Shown: positions 1 through 10,371 of the stretch, piece by piece | How positions within the stretch are numbered: position 1 is the first letter of the stretch | Layout of the letters: every line of letters begins with the position of its first letter | NCBI RefSeq assembly: GCF_025399195.1 | Contig: NW_026252087.1 | Location: forward strand, 248,001 to 312,000 | Source of the DNA: Umbelopsis ramanniana AG | Lineage: Eukaryota; Mucoromycota; Umbelopsidomycetes; Umbelopsidales; Umbelopsidaceae | Length of the DNA stretch: 64,000 nucleotides | Reading direction: 5' to 3' | Program-made: the position numbers and the translations under genes | The notes under the pieces: model-generated | The model's input: only the letters and a program-made list of their open reading frames with translations | Databases searched by the model: none | Told to the model about the DNA's origin: nothing

Positions 1-13
1 GTCTTATTTGTAG

Positions 14-88
14 AACGCTAACCAGCCCAAGGTCAGCAAGCAACAAGCCAAGGGTTTCGCTCCCAAGGCCGCCGCCACCTCTCGTTAA
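14..88 (+). CDS. RPL24: 60S ribosomal protein eL24, C-terminal exon (partial)
   Basis: Last 24 codons of a gene that begins before the window. Positions 1-13 are the end of an intron (..TTTGTAG). The exon ends in KVSKQQAKGFAPKAAATSR, which closely matches the C-terminus of fungal eL24 (yeast ends SKQQAKGAFQKVAATSR). eL24 is a structural protein of the large ribosomal subunit. GC-rich, codon-biased sequence fits high expression. The reading phase across the missing upstream exon cannot be checked here. Confidence 0.85.
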   Translation, partial: NANQPKVSKQQAKGFAPKAAATSR

Positions 89-584
89 AATCATAAAACT
101 TGAATCTCAGTATTGAAAAGAAAGCACGCAACCAATAAACTTCTTTGTTTTGACATTGCAGCAATTTTAATGTGTGTGTAAAAAGTGAAAAGATAGAGCT
201 GATGTGGTAAATCATAGAGGTGGATTTTTTTTGATAGTTTCACGGGAAACATCGGATCCTAGTGCTGATAATGCGTTCGGAGATCCGTCCCAAGAAGATA
301 GCTCATTGTGACCGCATGATAATGCCACTCGTTACTTATAAATATACATCCAAAAGGTATGTAGTACCTAGTAAAACGCAAAGTGCTTTGTCAGAGGTTT
401 CATGTTACCAAATTTTGGAAATACCAGGATTTTATGGACGGTTTTTGCGTGACTAGATCAGGCAAACAGATCCAACGTCGGAGCCTACCTTAACCTTGTT
501 ACTCTTATCCCAAATCTACATTAGTCTGTCACTATCTCACTCTTTTCGCTTCTACTCTCGTTCTTTCCTTGACACCTTTCCTCC
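89..584. other. Intergenic region: eL24 3' end and DCG1-like promoter
   Basis: No convincing ORF. It holds the 3' UTR of the eL24 gene and the promoter of the DCG1-like gene. Three GATA-factor motifs occur: TGATAA at 266-271, TGATAA at 317-322, and CTTATC at 504-509. The stretch just before the ATG (530-580) is pyrimidine-rich, as is common in fungal 5' leaders. Confidence 0.6.
266..509. promoter_or_regulatory. GATA-type nitrogen-control motifs upstream of DCG1-like gene
   Basis: Three copies of the GATAA core lie at 267-271, 318-322 and (reverse, GATAAG) 504-509, within about 320 bp of the racemase ATG. GATA factors (AreA/NIT2, Gln3/Gat1) control nitrogen-catabolite genes through such sites. 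Chance occurrence of a 5-mer is high in AT-rich DNA, so function is inferred from the identity of the gene. Confidence 0.4.
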
Positions 585-1364
585 ATGACTCGAAAGCTCC
601 TCGTCGTCAACCCCAATACCAGTCAAAAGATGACCAACACCATAGCGCAAAGCGTAGAGGCGGCTTCTAGTGTCTTTGGCGACTTCATACAGTCCACCAC
701 CGTATGTGCGGACAAGGGCGTAGAGTCAGTGGAAGGAGCGTTCGACGAAGCGATCAGCACATACTGGACTCTAGAGAAAGTGCTGCCGTTGCTAGATCAA
801 TACGACGCAATACTGATTGCTTGCTTTTCCAACCATGCGTCGGTCAAAGCGTTACGAGAGGCTACGAATAAGCCTGTGCTGCATGTGATGGAGGCAGCTA
901 TCCTCCAAGCATGTCCTTTAGGAGCGACGTTCTCAATTGTGACTGATTCCGATCATTGGCGACCGTTATTAGAGGAAGGAGTTCGTGACCTTGGCGCTCA
1001 TGACAAACTGGCTAGCGTACGGGATGCAGGTATGACGGCGTTGGATACCGTCAGTCTTGCCCGGGAGGAAGTGGTTCGTAGACTGGTGGAGGCCAGCCGT
1101 GTGGCTGTACAGGAAGATAAGGCAGAAGTCATTTTACTTGGCTGTGCAGGCATGGCCGGTCTCAAGGAAACCATCTCGTCTCAGTTAGGTGTGCCTGTGA
1201 TTGATGCCGTTATGGCCGGCGTGTGTGTAGCAGCTGGGCTTCTAGCTTCCGGTGGCCTTACCAGCAAACGAGCCATGTACACGCAACTAGAGCCTCGCCC
1301 CAACGAAGTCAACGTACCGGAACCAGGCATCATGGCTGCCTACGGTGCGAACGCCGCGCAATAG
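585..1364 (+). CDS. Asp/Glu/hydantoin racemase family protein (DCG1-like)
   Basis: Intronless, 259 aa, the usual length for fungal DCG1 and bacterial hydantoin racemases. The fold has two symmetric halves, each carrying an acid-base cysteine: Cys80 in LIACFSNHA and Cys187 in ILLGCAGMAG. The N-terminal LLVVNPNTSQKMT is typical of the family. Racemases of this group interconvert enantiomers of hydantoins or allantoin-like compounds; yeast DCG1 sits in the DAL (allantoin) gene cluster. It is tail-to-tail with arginase, another nitrogen-salvage enzyme, and has GATA motifs upstream, so a role in using purine- or arginine-derived nitrogen is likely. The substrate is not known. The lack of introns in an intron-rich window is notable but not decisive for transfer. 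Confidence 0.88.
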   Translation: MTRKLLVVNPNTSQKMTNTIAQSVEAASSVFGDFIQSTTVCADKGVESVEGAFDEAISTYWTLEKVLPLLDQYDAILIACFSNHASVKALREATNKPVLHVMEAAILQACPLGATFSIVTDSDHWRPLLEEGVRDLGAHDKLASVRDAGMTALDTVSLAREEVVRRLVEASRVAVQEDKAEVILLGCAGMAGLKETISSQLGVPVIDAVMAGVCVAAGLLASGGLTSKRAMYTQLEPRPNEVNVPEPGIMAAYGANAAQ

Positions 1365-1626
1365 AACATATAAACAAGCCAGCCGGAGTTCTGTCAATAG
1401 AGTTTTCGTCTAACAAAACAGCCGATCAAATATAAACCATAAAATAAAAAACTCAAGCCCATTTGTTTTTGAGAAGAAACTGAAAAGCATTATATTCATT
1501 TGTCTTGTTAAATTACAAATGCGAGAGCCATCATCTCGGAAGCGCTACGCAAAGTTCTACGAGTGATTTACAGAAGAGAGGGGGGGAGGGCGTGTGTTAA
1601 AAGATTATAAGGGCGGCGTGGGGAAA

Positions 1627-2836
1627 TTACAAAAGAGTTTCTCCAAGGCAGCAGCGAGTCAAAGAGCATCCAACCTGGACGGTTTGGAAAACAGCTTGCT
1701 CGTCTTCAAGAGCAGGGTTAACTTCCATGATATCAGCAGCCACCAACAAGCCAGTTTCAGCGAGAGCTTCACAAATATAGTGGCCCTCGCGGAAGGTCAA
1801 ACCTCCGCGGACGGGAGTGCCAGTACTGGGAGCGACACTGGGATCCAGGGCATCGACGTCAAAGCTCAAATGAATGGGTCTATCACGGTTGGGGTTGACA
1901 TGGTCCAGGGCCATTTCGACAACCTTTCCAATACCATACTTGTCAACATGGTGCATGCTGAATGCCTTGATGCCATTGTCCTTGAGGATCTTCTTTTCCG
2001 CGGGATCGACATCACGAAGGCCAATGTAGACCAAACGCTCAGGAAGCAAGCATTTTTTGATCCAAGCAAATTCAGGGATGTCTCCGGCAATACCCATAAC
2101 AAAGCTGATAGGGCATCCATGCATATTACCCGAGTCCGTAGTGGAAGGGGTGTTGATATCCTGTTACACCAACATGCGTTAATGACAAGCGAAAAAAAAA
2201 AAATGCCGGGAAAATCCGCATTGTGGTGGCCCGAAGGTCAAACTTACAGCGTGAGCATCAATCCAGATAAGACAGGCATCAGGATAAGCTTCGAAGACAC
2301 CGGAAACAGTGCCCATGGCCAAAGAGTGGTCTCCTCCCAAGGTGACGACAAAGTCTCCAGCCTTTGCAGCAGTGCTGACCTGTTCAGCAACTCTCTTAGT
2401 CACCGACGACACAAAACGAGGCTTCTTGAGACCTTCGATATCAGGATCAGAGCTTGGACGGAAGGTATCGATGTCCTCATTTGGCTCAAACGAGGTTTCC
2501 CATTCCATTTCCTATTATTAGAAGGTCAGACGGCGGTCAACATCTTAGCATGATGAAGGGGAAAAGTGCCTTACCTTGAGTTGCTCAAGAATACCATGCT
2601 CAACCAAATGCATACCACCTAGTTCAACACCTTCTCGACCCTAAAGGAAAGCAAGGGGGAAATGGAAAGATGGAGAGAGAGAGGGATTTTAGCATGTTAT
2701 CGATGGAAGCCCTGATAAGAGACCCGATAAGATAGATTACCTGACCACCATTGAAAGGGAAGGCCAAAACAGCTGCACGACGGTTCTTAATGAACTTGTA
2801 ACCAGGAACAGTACCAATGACTTTAGATGAGGCCAT
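1627..2836 (-). CDS. CAR1: Arginase
   Basis: Four exons: 2836-2741, 2640-2575, 2511-2248, 2160-1627; 319 aa, the normal arginase length. It hydrolyses arginine to ornithine and urea in the cytosol. The binuclear manganese ligands are all visible: [18 protein letters not shown] (split by intron 3) and SFDVDALDP, followed by the conserved [14 protein letters not shown]. The start is fixed by [13 protein letters not shown], after which exon 2 carries the expected REGVELGG. It converges with the DCG1-like gene; the two stops are about 260 bp apart. Intron 1 (2641-2740) contains two GATAAG motifs and a GATAG, and a CACGTG lies at 3010-3015 upstream. A 319-codon open frame lies antisense over the whole gene, but it looks like a codon-bias shadow. 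Confidence 0.96.
2714..2735 (+). promoter_or_regulatory. GATAAG cluster inside arginase intron 1
   Basis: Within 22 bp of the 100-nt first intron of arginase lie GATAAG (2714-2719), GATAAG (2726-2731) and an overlapping GATAG (2731-2735), next to the donor site. Closely spaced GATAAG pairs are the preferred sites of fungal GATA activators. Intronic placement is unusual; regulatory use is an inference. Confidence 0.4.
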
Positions 2837-3030
2837 TTGAAAAGAAGAAGATGAGAGAATAGGAAAGAGAAAAAGGTCAAGAGGGAAATTTAAAAGAAAA
2901 GATTGCGCGTAATTTATTTTTTTCAAAAGAGCTGGGGACCTGTCAATTTGCTATAATAGGCAGGCGGGCGATATGACTTTTTTCATTCCCGTGCGAAAAA
3001 ACACCGTTCCACGTGATGTGCAGTTTTAAA

Positions 3031-5429
3031 CTAGCGGCGACGGTTGAGAATAAATAGAACTATCATCAAGGCAACCACCTTGAGAGTCTTACTATGGTTA
3101 CGGATCCAAATGCCCATAGGAGAGCTCATAGTAACGCTGCGGATGAGACTAGCTTTCTTAGCATTGTAAGGAGGATAGCGAGAAGCTACAAGACCATCCA
3201 TGCTTAGGTTCTTGATCATCACCGACCGCTCATGGGTAAAAGCCTCAAAAGATTTCTTGCCGTGATAACTACCCTGGCCACTTCTGCCTGTACCACCGAA
3301 AGGAAGCGCATACTCTTTTAAAGTACTAAGCATTAGACTAAATGTTATGCGTAGACTAGTTACAAACGCCTCTGGCTACTTTACCTGCTTGATGCATGAG
3401 GGTATCATTTACCAGGACACCACCTGATTGGGTTTTAGTAAGGACTATAGGAGATGGAATAAGTTATGCGGGTTACGGCGTGTGAATGAAACTGTCAAGT
3501 TGTTACCTTTTTCGGCGGTCTTGCGGCTCTTGGAAAACAAGTACAACACCAGCGGAGGGGCTCTAAAGTGGTGCAATAATCGATCATGTCAGGTCCCGCG
3601 TGAGGGTTGTATGGAGCAAAAAGTCATGAGTTGTTGTTTTCTTTGCTTACCTTGAGTTGACAATATCGATAGCTTCATCAAGGTTATCAACACAAACAAC
3701 AGGAAGAATGGGGCCAAAGAGTTCGTCTCCCATCAAGCTGGGGTCGTCGTTGTCCACATCCGTGACGACGGTTGGTGCCATGTATAGATCGGACTTGTTG
3801 CTTTCGCCTCCGATGACTACGTGTCCGCTCGTTTTGTTGGCTAGAATATTATGCAAACGATCCCAGTGACGCTCAGAGACGATGCGTGCGTAACCTTCAT
3901 CTTTTTCGGGATGGCCACGGTAAAAGTTTTGAATGGTGGTTTTGAATGCTTTGACAAATTCAGGCAATTGTTTTCGTTCAATCAATACGTAGTCAGGAGC
4001 AATGCATACCTAATCGATGAAAGAATATCTCATTTAGAATGACGTTGAATACTTCCATGAGATTATGACCGCCTGACTCACCTGACCAGCATTATAAAAT
4101 TTGCCAAAAGCTATACGGTTAGTAACTACTTGCATGTCCACATCCGAACTAACGATGGCAGGTCTGTGGCATGCAGGTCAGATTATCAGATCAACTGCGA
4201 AAGGCAATAAAATGGAGTGGGGTGGTGATGAAAACTTACGATTTTCCTCCGAGTTCAAGAGTCACAGAGGTAAGATGTTTGGCAGCAGCTGACATAACAA
4301 CCTTGCCAATTTCAGGACTACCGGTGTAGAAGATGTGATTGAAGTGAAGCTCTAAAAGTCTAGTGGTTTCAGTCACGGCTCCATTTACAGTACGGTAGCA
4401 TCTGGGATCGAGGTAGTTTGGAAGCAATGCCGTGATGGCAGCTGCGGTATGGGCTGATACTTCAGAAGGCTGAACAAAGTAAATATATCAGTTATGTGGA
4501 CATTCAGCTGTTGTACAAACACGTATACAGTCGACATGATAGAAAAAGTGACCTACCTTGATGATGGCGGTGTTACCAGCGGCAATGGCTCCAACTTTAA
4601 ATATATAGTGGGGAATTGCGTTTAGAAAAAGGGGAATCAAGTGAGCAACCACAAACAATTAAATCAGAAATAAATGATTACCTAAAGGAACAAGGAGCAA
4701 CTAAACCATGTTTCCCACCATAACAGACAAAAAGTGATCGTATCAGTTATCAGATACCATAATCGTCTAACAAAGACTTTATAAAAGCCATGCCTACCTG
4801 GATAGGATAATTCCATGCACCTATTTTGCAATGAATATGAACTGTCAGTAACAAAAAAAGTGGACAATGGCTTCCCATGATAGCATGACGAACGCTACTC
4901 ACCAATGATAAGGACCACACCAAGTGGCTCTTTGCGAATTAAAGCAGAGCCGCCCAACCTGTTAAGAATAACTCGTGGGTTCACTTTCTCATCCTTGGCA
5001 AGCTCATCAAGGTTCTGGAATATACACGGAATTGAAAAAGAACAAGCACAGACCATATCAGTATGGGGGTTTCACGGCATTATTCCCAGACAGAGTTAAT
5101 AGCGCACCTCAAGGAACCACAGGCATTCCTCTGCAACAGGAGCAATTTCGCCACCAATGCTTTCGACCTCATGCTTGCGCAAATCCTTACGAAGAGCGGC
5201 AAAAAGAAGAGCCTCGTTCTCGGTGACAAGGTTATAAAGTTGCTTCAATTGCTTCTTACGGTACGCAAGAGGTAATGAGATTCCTGTTACGGGGCCAAGT
5301 GATTTAGTGACGTGCAAATGATAACTACGAAGTGTGTGATGGCTACCCACCAGAATGGAATGAACGTCGAAGGTGCTCAACAGTATCTTCGATACTATCA
5401 ACAGGAGTATATTGGAGAACAGCAGCCAT
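3031..5429 (-). CDS. Aldehyde dehydrogenase, ALDH3/fatty-aldehyde type, membrane-anchored
   Basis: Twelve exons rebuilt in frame: 5429-5351, 5283-5108, 5014-4903, 4820-4798, 4700-4682, 4594-4557, 4469-4240, 4163-4082, 4009-3651, 3562-3507, 3423-3385, 3314-3031; 498 aa. It oxidises aldehydes with NAD(P). Family marks include [16 protein letters not shown], the general-base Glu221 in TLELGGKSP, the catalytic Cys255 in NAGQVCIAPDY, and [12 protein letters not shown]. The C-terminal 30 residues form a hydrophobic segment ([14 protein letters not shown]) ending in NRRR, a tail anchor as in fatty aldehyde dehydrogenase and yeast HFD1, which act on long-chain aldehydes at the ER or mitochondrial outer membrane. 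Exons 4 and 5 are only 23 and 19 nt long. The exact membrane is inferred. Confidence 0.93.
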
Positions 5430-5627
5430 AATGAGGGAAAAAAGGGTAAAGGTAATGTGGGGAAGAGTTCGTGCGGTTGATTATATGGACCCCGCAGACA
5501 CACACGCCAAAGCATTTGCACAGATGGGGTTTCTCCGTCAGCACAAATTGCCTCACTTTGGGAAATCTCCAGTGTGTGGAAATCTTGCAATTGTGCTTAC
5601 ATTTCACTTTCAATCTTTCGCTCTACT

Positions 5628-6360
5628 TTATCTTTCATGTGCATGTCTAGCTAAAAATGCTTGTCGCAATACATTATTAATGCTTGCGTACTCGCTGGTA
5701 TCTTGATTATCGTCATCGTCCATATCCATTGCCAATTCATCGTTACGATCCTTTTCCCACCACCGTTCGTCTTGTTCTGGATCTCCATGGCGCATAACAC
5801 GAAGTGAGCGAAGGTATGAATTGATATTATTGTATTGTTCAATGCTGCTTTCGCTTAATTGCTGTTCGCTTGGCGTTGCAGGAGAATTATGCATTTGTTG
5901 CGAGCGGGTAGAGATGATCATTGGTCTCAAGGGAAACAAATGTGATGATAGAGGCTCGGCGGACTCAGCCTTCAGTTCTTCAGGGGAATGATATTGTTCT
6001 GTAGGACTATTTCTACAGGCCAAAAAAAAAAAATGGATGTAATAGTGAGTATGCAACGTGCGCGACAATCGTAAAAGCTATGAAGTTTCAGCGACATAAA
6101 GTTCAAGTGAAAAACCATTACGAAGCATCAGTCATAATCACTCACACTCCGATCCGCAATCGCTTTGCTTTTTGCAATATTGTCCATTCCTCCAATTCCA
6201 GTTGTTCGGCATTCTCAAGGTCTTGGGATCGTGGGCGTTTGTGTGGCTTTCTATCCATATCCCTATATCTGGCCTCCAAAAATCCCGGATAGCATGGCCA
6301 ATGGTGACTTAGGCTGTCGAAAGAAATTGCTTGCACTGGGAAGGTGACAGGATAAAGCAT
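5628..6360 (-). CDS. Hypothetical protein, basic N-terminal half and acidic tail
   Basis: Two exons, 6360-6146 and 6012-5628, joined by an intron with GTGAGT donor and TGTAG acceptor; 199 aa. I do not recognise the family. The first exon has a basic cluster (MDRKPHKRPRSQ), a possible nuclear localisation signal, followed by a helical charged stretch (ENAEQLELEEWTILQKAKR). The second exon is Ser/Gln-rich, then has NINSYLRSLRVMRHGDP and an acidic run (MDMDDDDNQDTSEY) and ends in a helix-like INNVLRQAFLARHAHER. The gene is divergently placed from nothing nearby: its neighbours on both sides are on the same strand. The start could lie at a later methionine (MDRK). Confidence 0.6.
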
Positions 6361-7205
6361 AAGCTGGAATCAAATCGATCCATACACAATGCTGTCGGAA
6401 CAGTGAGGAGTACGTAAGGGTGCTGAGGCGTACCAGGTTTTTTTTTTTTTGGGTCTGGTTTTACTAGGCGGAGCACGTCACCGTGGCTGGGTATATTGAG
6501 GCGGCCACATCCTGTAAGACTAAGAAGCAGTATTGCTTAAAGTAACCCTTATTGTTTATGAAACAGACCATAATTCTGTAATAATCGAGGGTGGCAATGT
6601 TTATATGTCAGGATAGAGCAAAGTAGAACACAATGGAAATCCCAGGCACCGAAAATATACCATGCCCTGTGCGTCAAACGGACGACTGACGAGCCAATCC
6701 TGTCAAACGTTACTCGTGAAAAGCGCAGACCTTGCCTTATCCAAACACTCGGTTTTTAACCACATCAAACCAAACAATGGAGAATAGGTCAAAAGTGTAA
6801 AATTGTAATAAGCAAAATATATAATACATGATAAAACAAAAAAAGAAAGAGAAGGGAGGTGAAATGAGATGAAGAGTCAAGCATACTACTTACTATATGG
6901 CAGAAAAGACACACACAGAGAGAAAAAAAACACGAATGCGTATAGTATGAAGTTTGCAAAAAAAAAAAAAAAGAGTAGAGTGATGTTGAATGGTAGGAAG
7001 GTACAACGAGCAATGTAAATGAAAAAATGGTATACACAAAACGGGGTTGCTACAATCGAGAGGGACAACATGAATACCTTTTAAAAGTAGGTATGTAATG
7101 AGGGGGGAGGGGACGGCGGCTGAAGCAAAGAACAACCTTTTTTTTTTTTTACCCTCAAGTTCACTTTGTGTAAAGATGAACGATTTTTGACTCATTTTCC
7201 TTCAT
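6361..7205. other. Intergenic region with homopolymer tracts
   Basis: No supported gene. It contains the promoter of the 199-aa gene and the 3' UTR of the HSF-type gene. Long poly-T or poly-A runs occur near 6440, 6960 and 7140, and several short purine-rich blocks. ORFs here are low-complexity F/L/S-rich shadows. Confidence 0.5.
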
Positions 7206-8719
7206 TTAGCTCATGTTATGAGAAAGAGAAAATGAGAATTGGCCAGAATGATGCATAGGATGAAGCGAAGACGGATCATTGGATTGACGATAATCCGATG
7301 AAGACGACGATGACTCTGCGGTCGGGTTGCTCGGAGTATGCGGGCTATGTGGACTATACAATGAGCTAGCATCATCGTCTGACATAAGTGAGCTCGGGCT
7401 AGGACTCGGTGGTAGGGTATTGGTATTGTGGTAAGCACTCAGCGAATTGGGTGAGATGTTGTTGGATTGCATATCATTCATCATAAAGTTGGACGGTATG
7501 GTGATATTAAGATTAGCATTGTGATGATGCGGTGACCGAACAAGATTGTGGGTTTGTACAGTCAATGGTGTACTTGGCCGCTGTGGTGTATGATGTGAAA
7601 GTGAGGATGAGGAGTGGCTATCGGAAGGTATCGAGTTGAAGTACAAGTTCTGAAGCATGTTTCCTGTCGGTTGAGAGTCGGGCGATGTTATAAAAATAGG
7701 AGGTGGTCGTTCGGGATCGGCCTTAAGTTCAAAGTTCTCAAAATTGAGCTCAGGTGGTATTTCAACTGGTAACAGATTTGAAAAAAAGTGGTGCAATGTC
7801 AGTAGGTGTAATTATAAATAACTGCTTGCCCAAAATAGCCGATGCCCCATCGTAGTGGTTTGCTTACTTTGACTACCGCTATGTTGTTGAATAACATTCA
7901 TCATACTTTTCATTTGTTGTTGCTGCAGACCCTGTTTTCGCTTGGTCTCAGCCAGTTCCCGCACTACTTCAGAGAAATTTTCTTGCAATTGGGCCAGTTG
8001 CTGCAGCATATCCGATTGAGCAACTTGCATCATGGCCATATGAGTTGACAAATCGCCATTATCTCTACGCATTGAATCATTCTCCATGGCTTTTCGTTTA
8101 ATGTCGTCAAGCATATCAGGTCGTCCTCGTAAGAATTTCGGGTGACTGAACTCCCAGATCTGATTTTCTGCGAGAGTTCGATGACCGCGCGGACTTTTGT
8201 TGACCTTGTGAAAACCATACCTGTGGTTGCGATAGAAAAAAATAAAAAATAATAAAATAAATTTTCTGCTTGCTGCACTGAGTAGTTTGAAACAGACTTG
8301 ACTAATCGGCCTTACATATTCAGCTGACGAACAAACGAAGAGAAGTTGTTGTGCTTAAAGTGCTTGGGAAGTACATCACGAGAAAATTCCATGATGTTAC
8401 AGACGATAAATGAAGAGCCGGTATAGTTCCAGGCAATCAAATGCTGGTATTGAACATCGACAACCATGCTGGAAAAATGGTGGGGTTAATATAAAGAAAG
8501 CATATAATGCCAAGACATAGATGCGTGAAATGGTGTAGATGCGTACTTATATAATTTATGAACAAATGTGTTGTTGCTGCTCATTTTCACTGGAGCTGGA
8601 ATGGGAGGCTGTAGTGAGACAGCTGGTGAAAGGTCACAGCTCGAAGGAGTTATAGGCATCCCATAGGACTGTGAAGATAATATTGAAGACGTTGAAGACG
8701 ATCGTCTATGCTCCATCAT
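7206..8719 (-). CDS. Heat-shock-factor-type transcription factor
   Basis: Four exons: 8719-8547, 8468-8316, 8220-7868, 7765-7206; 412 aa. Residues about 50-155 form an HSF DNA-binding domain, with [27 protein letters not shown] and [12 protein letters not shown]. Introns fall inside KLYN and LNM. A Gln-rich helical stretch follows ([17 protein letters not shown]), the expected oligomerisation region, then a Ser/Pro/His-rich C-terminal half likely to hold the activation domain. There is no receiver domain, so it is not SKN7; it could be the HSF1 orthologue or an SFL1-like paralogue. HSE-like inverted GAA/TTC pairs occur 310 and 720 bp upstream, so autoregulation is plausible. A short intron in the 5' leader (acceptor ATTTTACAG just before the ATG) is possible. 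Confidence 0.92.
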
Positions 8720-9028
8720 GAAACTGTAAAATGAAGGTAAGGAAAAGGAGAAAGGAAAACAGAAAAGGAAGCAACCCAAGCTAAAGTGCAGCGCAGGACT
8801 ACCAAATTCGGATTTGCAGGTAACTGATCGGAACACTAAAAAAATCTATGGGTTTTGCGGGTTTATCGTCAGTTCCCGCAGATTAACTCTCCACAGAACA
8901 GTAGAAAAATACAGATTATGACTCTGAACTGAAATCATGTAAAGCTTGTAACGCAACGCAACTTTAAAGCTTTCATGAGATCAATTTCCATGAGTTTGTT
9001 CGCCGGGATTGGCGTAGGACAACAATTT

Positions 9029-9042
9029 GGAACATTCCTGGA
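9029..9042. promoter_or_regulatory. Heat-shock-element-like site upstream of HSF gene
   Basis: The sequence GGAACATTCCTGGA reads GAA-nn-TTC-nn-GGA: a perfect inverted pair plus one degenerate third unit, 310 bp upstream of the HSF-type ATG. HSEs are alternating nGAAn pentamers bound by HSF trimers. Confidence 0.4.
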
Positions 9043-9224
9043 GGTCCTTGCTTTTTTTTCAATGAGAGATACTTATTGATGGGCTGGGCTTTCTTGCTTT
9101 CCCTCACTGTAATCTGATCGTTTGTTAGTAGCTATCTTCAAATGTCAGCCATTCTATGTGTTACAGTGGGGTTTAATCGCACAAAATATTTTGTCGGCTT
9201 GGTGAAACCATGGCGACATCACCA

Positions 9225-9244
9225 GTCAAGTTTCACCACTTGAC
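9225..9244. repeat. Small inverted repeat
   Basis: GTCAAG and CTTGAC (6 bp, perfect) flank an 8-nt loop. An overlapping larger pair, GGTGAAAC and GTTTCACC, is also present nearby. Not a recognised terminator or RNA gene. Confidence 0.3.
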
Positions 9245-9438
9245 AAAGACCCCATCTATACCATGTCTATGATGGCTTTCGTAGCAGATGTCTCATTTTT
9301 TTCAACTAGCTTATCTGGAAGATATGAATAAGCATGATTGGGTGATTGCTAGGAAACGTGGGCTGGAAGTGGTCCAGCCGACCTGAACCCCCCACCATGG
9401 CGCGGGCGGCATCGTCATTTTGGCTTAAAGAACCGCCA

Positions 9439-9461
9439 GAAACTTTCTAAATAGAAGTTTC
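9439..9461. promoter_or_regulatory. Second HSE-like site upstream of HSF gene
   Basis: GAAACTTTC is followed 6 nt later by GAAGTTTC. The second is a perfect GAA-nn-TTC pair; the first has a 3-nt spacer. A further GAA lies at 9430-9432. About 720 bp upstream of the HSF-type start. Confidence 0.35.
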
Positions 9462-10371
9462 CGACGTATCATACTCTCCACCCTCTGCCTGCTTCAGCCA
9501 CAAATTCACGTGACACGCCTCAAACCCAAACCAGATGCAGATTGCGGCAGAACGGCGGGCCAGATGAAAAAGACACCGAAGCCTTCAAGCGAAGAGACCT
9601 TTACTTTTGCATTGAAATTGTTTAATAAAGTAAATTGAACCCATCCTAGTGTTACAGATGATGTCGTGCGTGAAGTAGGACAGGTTTACGTCGCTCAATG
9701 GCGTTAGTTTTGAGAAGAAAGGAGGCTAAATTGCATCAAGACGAGTGGATGGCTACCCCCTAGTTGCGTGCAGTAAAGATGTCTACATGAATCAAACAGC
9801 AGAGTGATTTATATAATGATGTATGATAAAGTATCAAGAAAGGCTTGGTACAAATGAAACGTTTTCTACTGTCATGTCAATGCTGCTAAGCAGCCTAGAC
9901 TTTGCCTACTTTTCTTCTCATTAGCATTCTGTCAGTGCGCAAATGGCTGTCCGCAGCAATGCTGTTTGGATTTCTTCATATGGGAACTGTTGGCAATGTG
10001 AACCTTGTTTGGGAAGCCGGGATGATGGAAAATGGCTCACATGGGGGGTGGGGTTGATGAACACACACAAAGGCACGCAATAATGACCATACCCTAATTT
10101 TTCTAATTTATGCTGTTGGTTAAAAAAAAAAAAAAGCAAGTTGACATTGAGAGTTTTCTACAGCCAATTTGTGTAAACAACAAACGGCAAAGGGCAGTGA
10201 TAGCACTGCACAATAATAAAAAAGTAGAAAGAGCTAAAAAAAAAACAATTAAAATCTACACGAGGACAATGGCAAATTGATGTACTAATGTTTGATCTTT
10301 TTTTTTTCATCTTTTATGTTATCCTTCTATGATCTTTTGATTGATTTCGGTTTTTTTTTCATTGGGCATTT

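Larger units (their letters stand above)
8720..10371. other. Long non-coding stretch upstream of the HSF-type gene
   Basis: About 1.65 kb with no supported coding exon. It probably carries the HSF promoter and the 3' UTR of cytochrome c1. It includes HSE-like elements, a CACGTG at 9507-9512, and a small hairpin at 9225-9244. A T-rich segment lies at 10300-10360. Confidence 0.5.

Noticed and set aside
1594-2553. A 319-codon open frame antisense to arginase, the same length as arginase itself
   Set aside because: It reads through arginase introns, has no domain, and arises from the codon bias of the real gene. The equal length is coincidence.
6789-7195. Phe/Leu/Ser-rich ORFs in the HSF 3' region
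   Set aside because: Produced by poly-A/poly-T tracts and purine-rich DNA; no coding signal.
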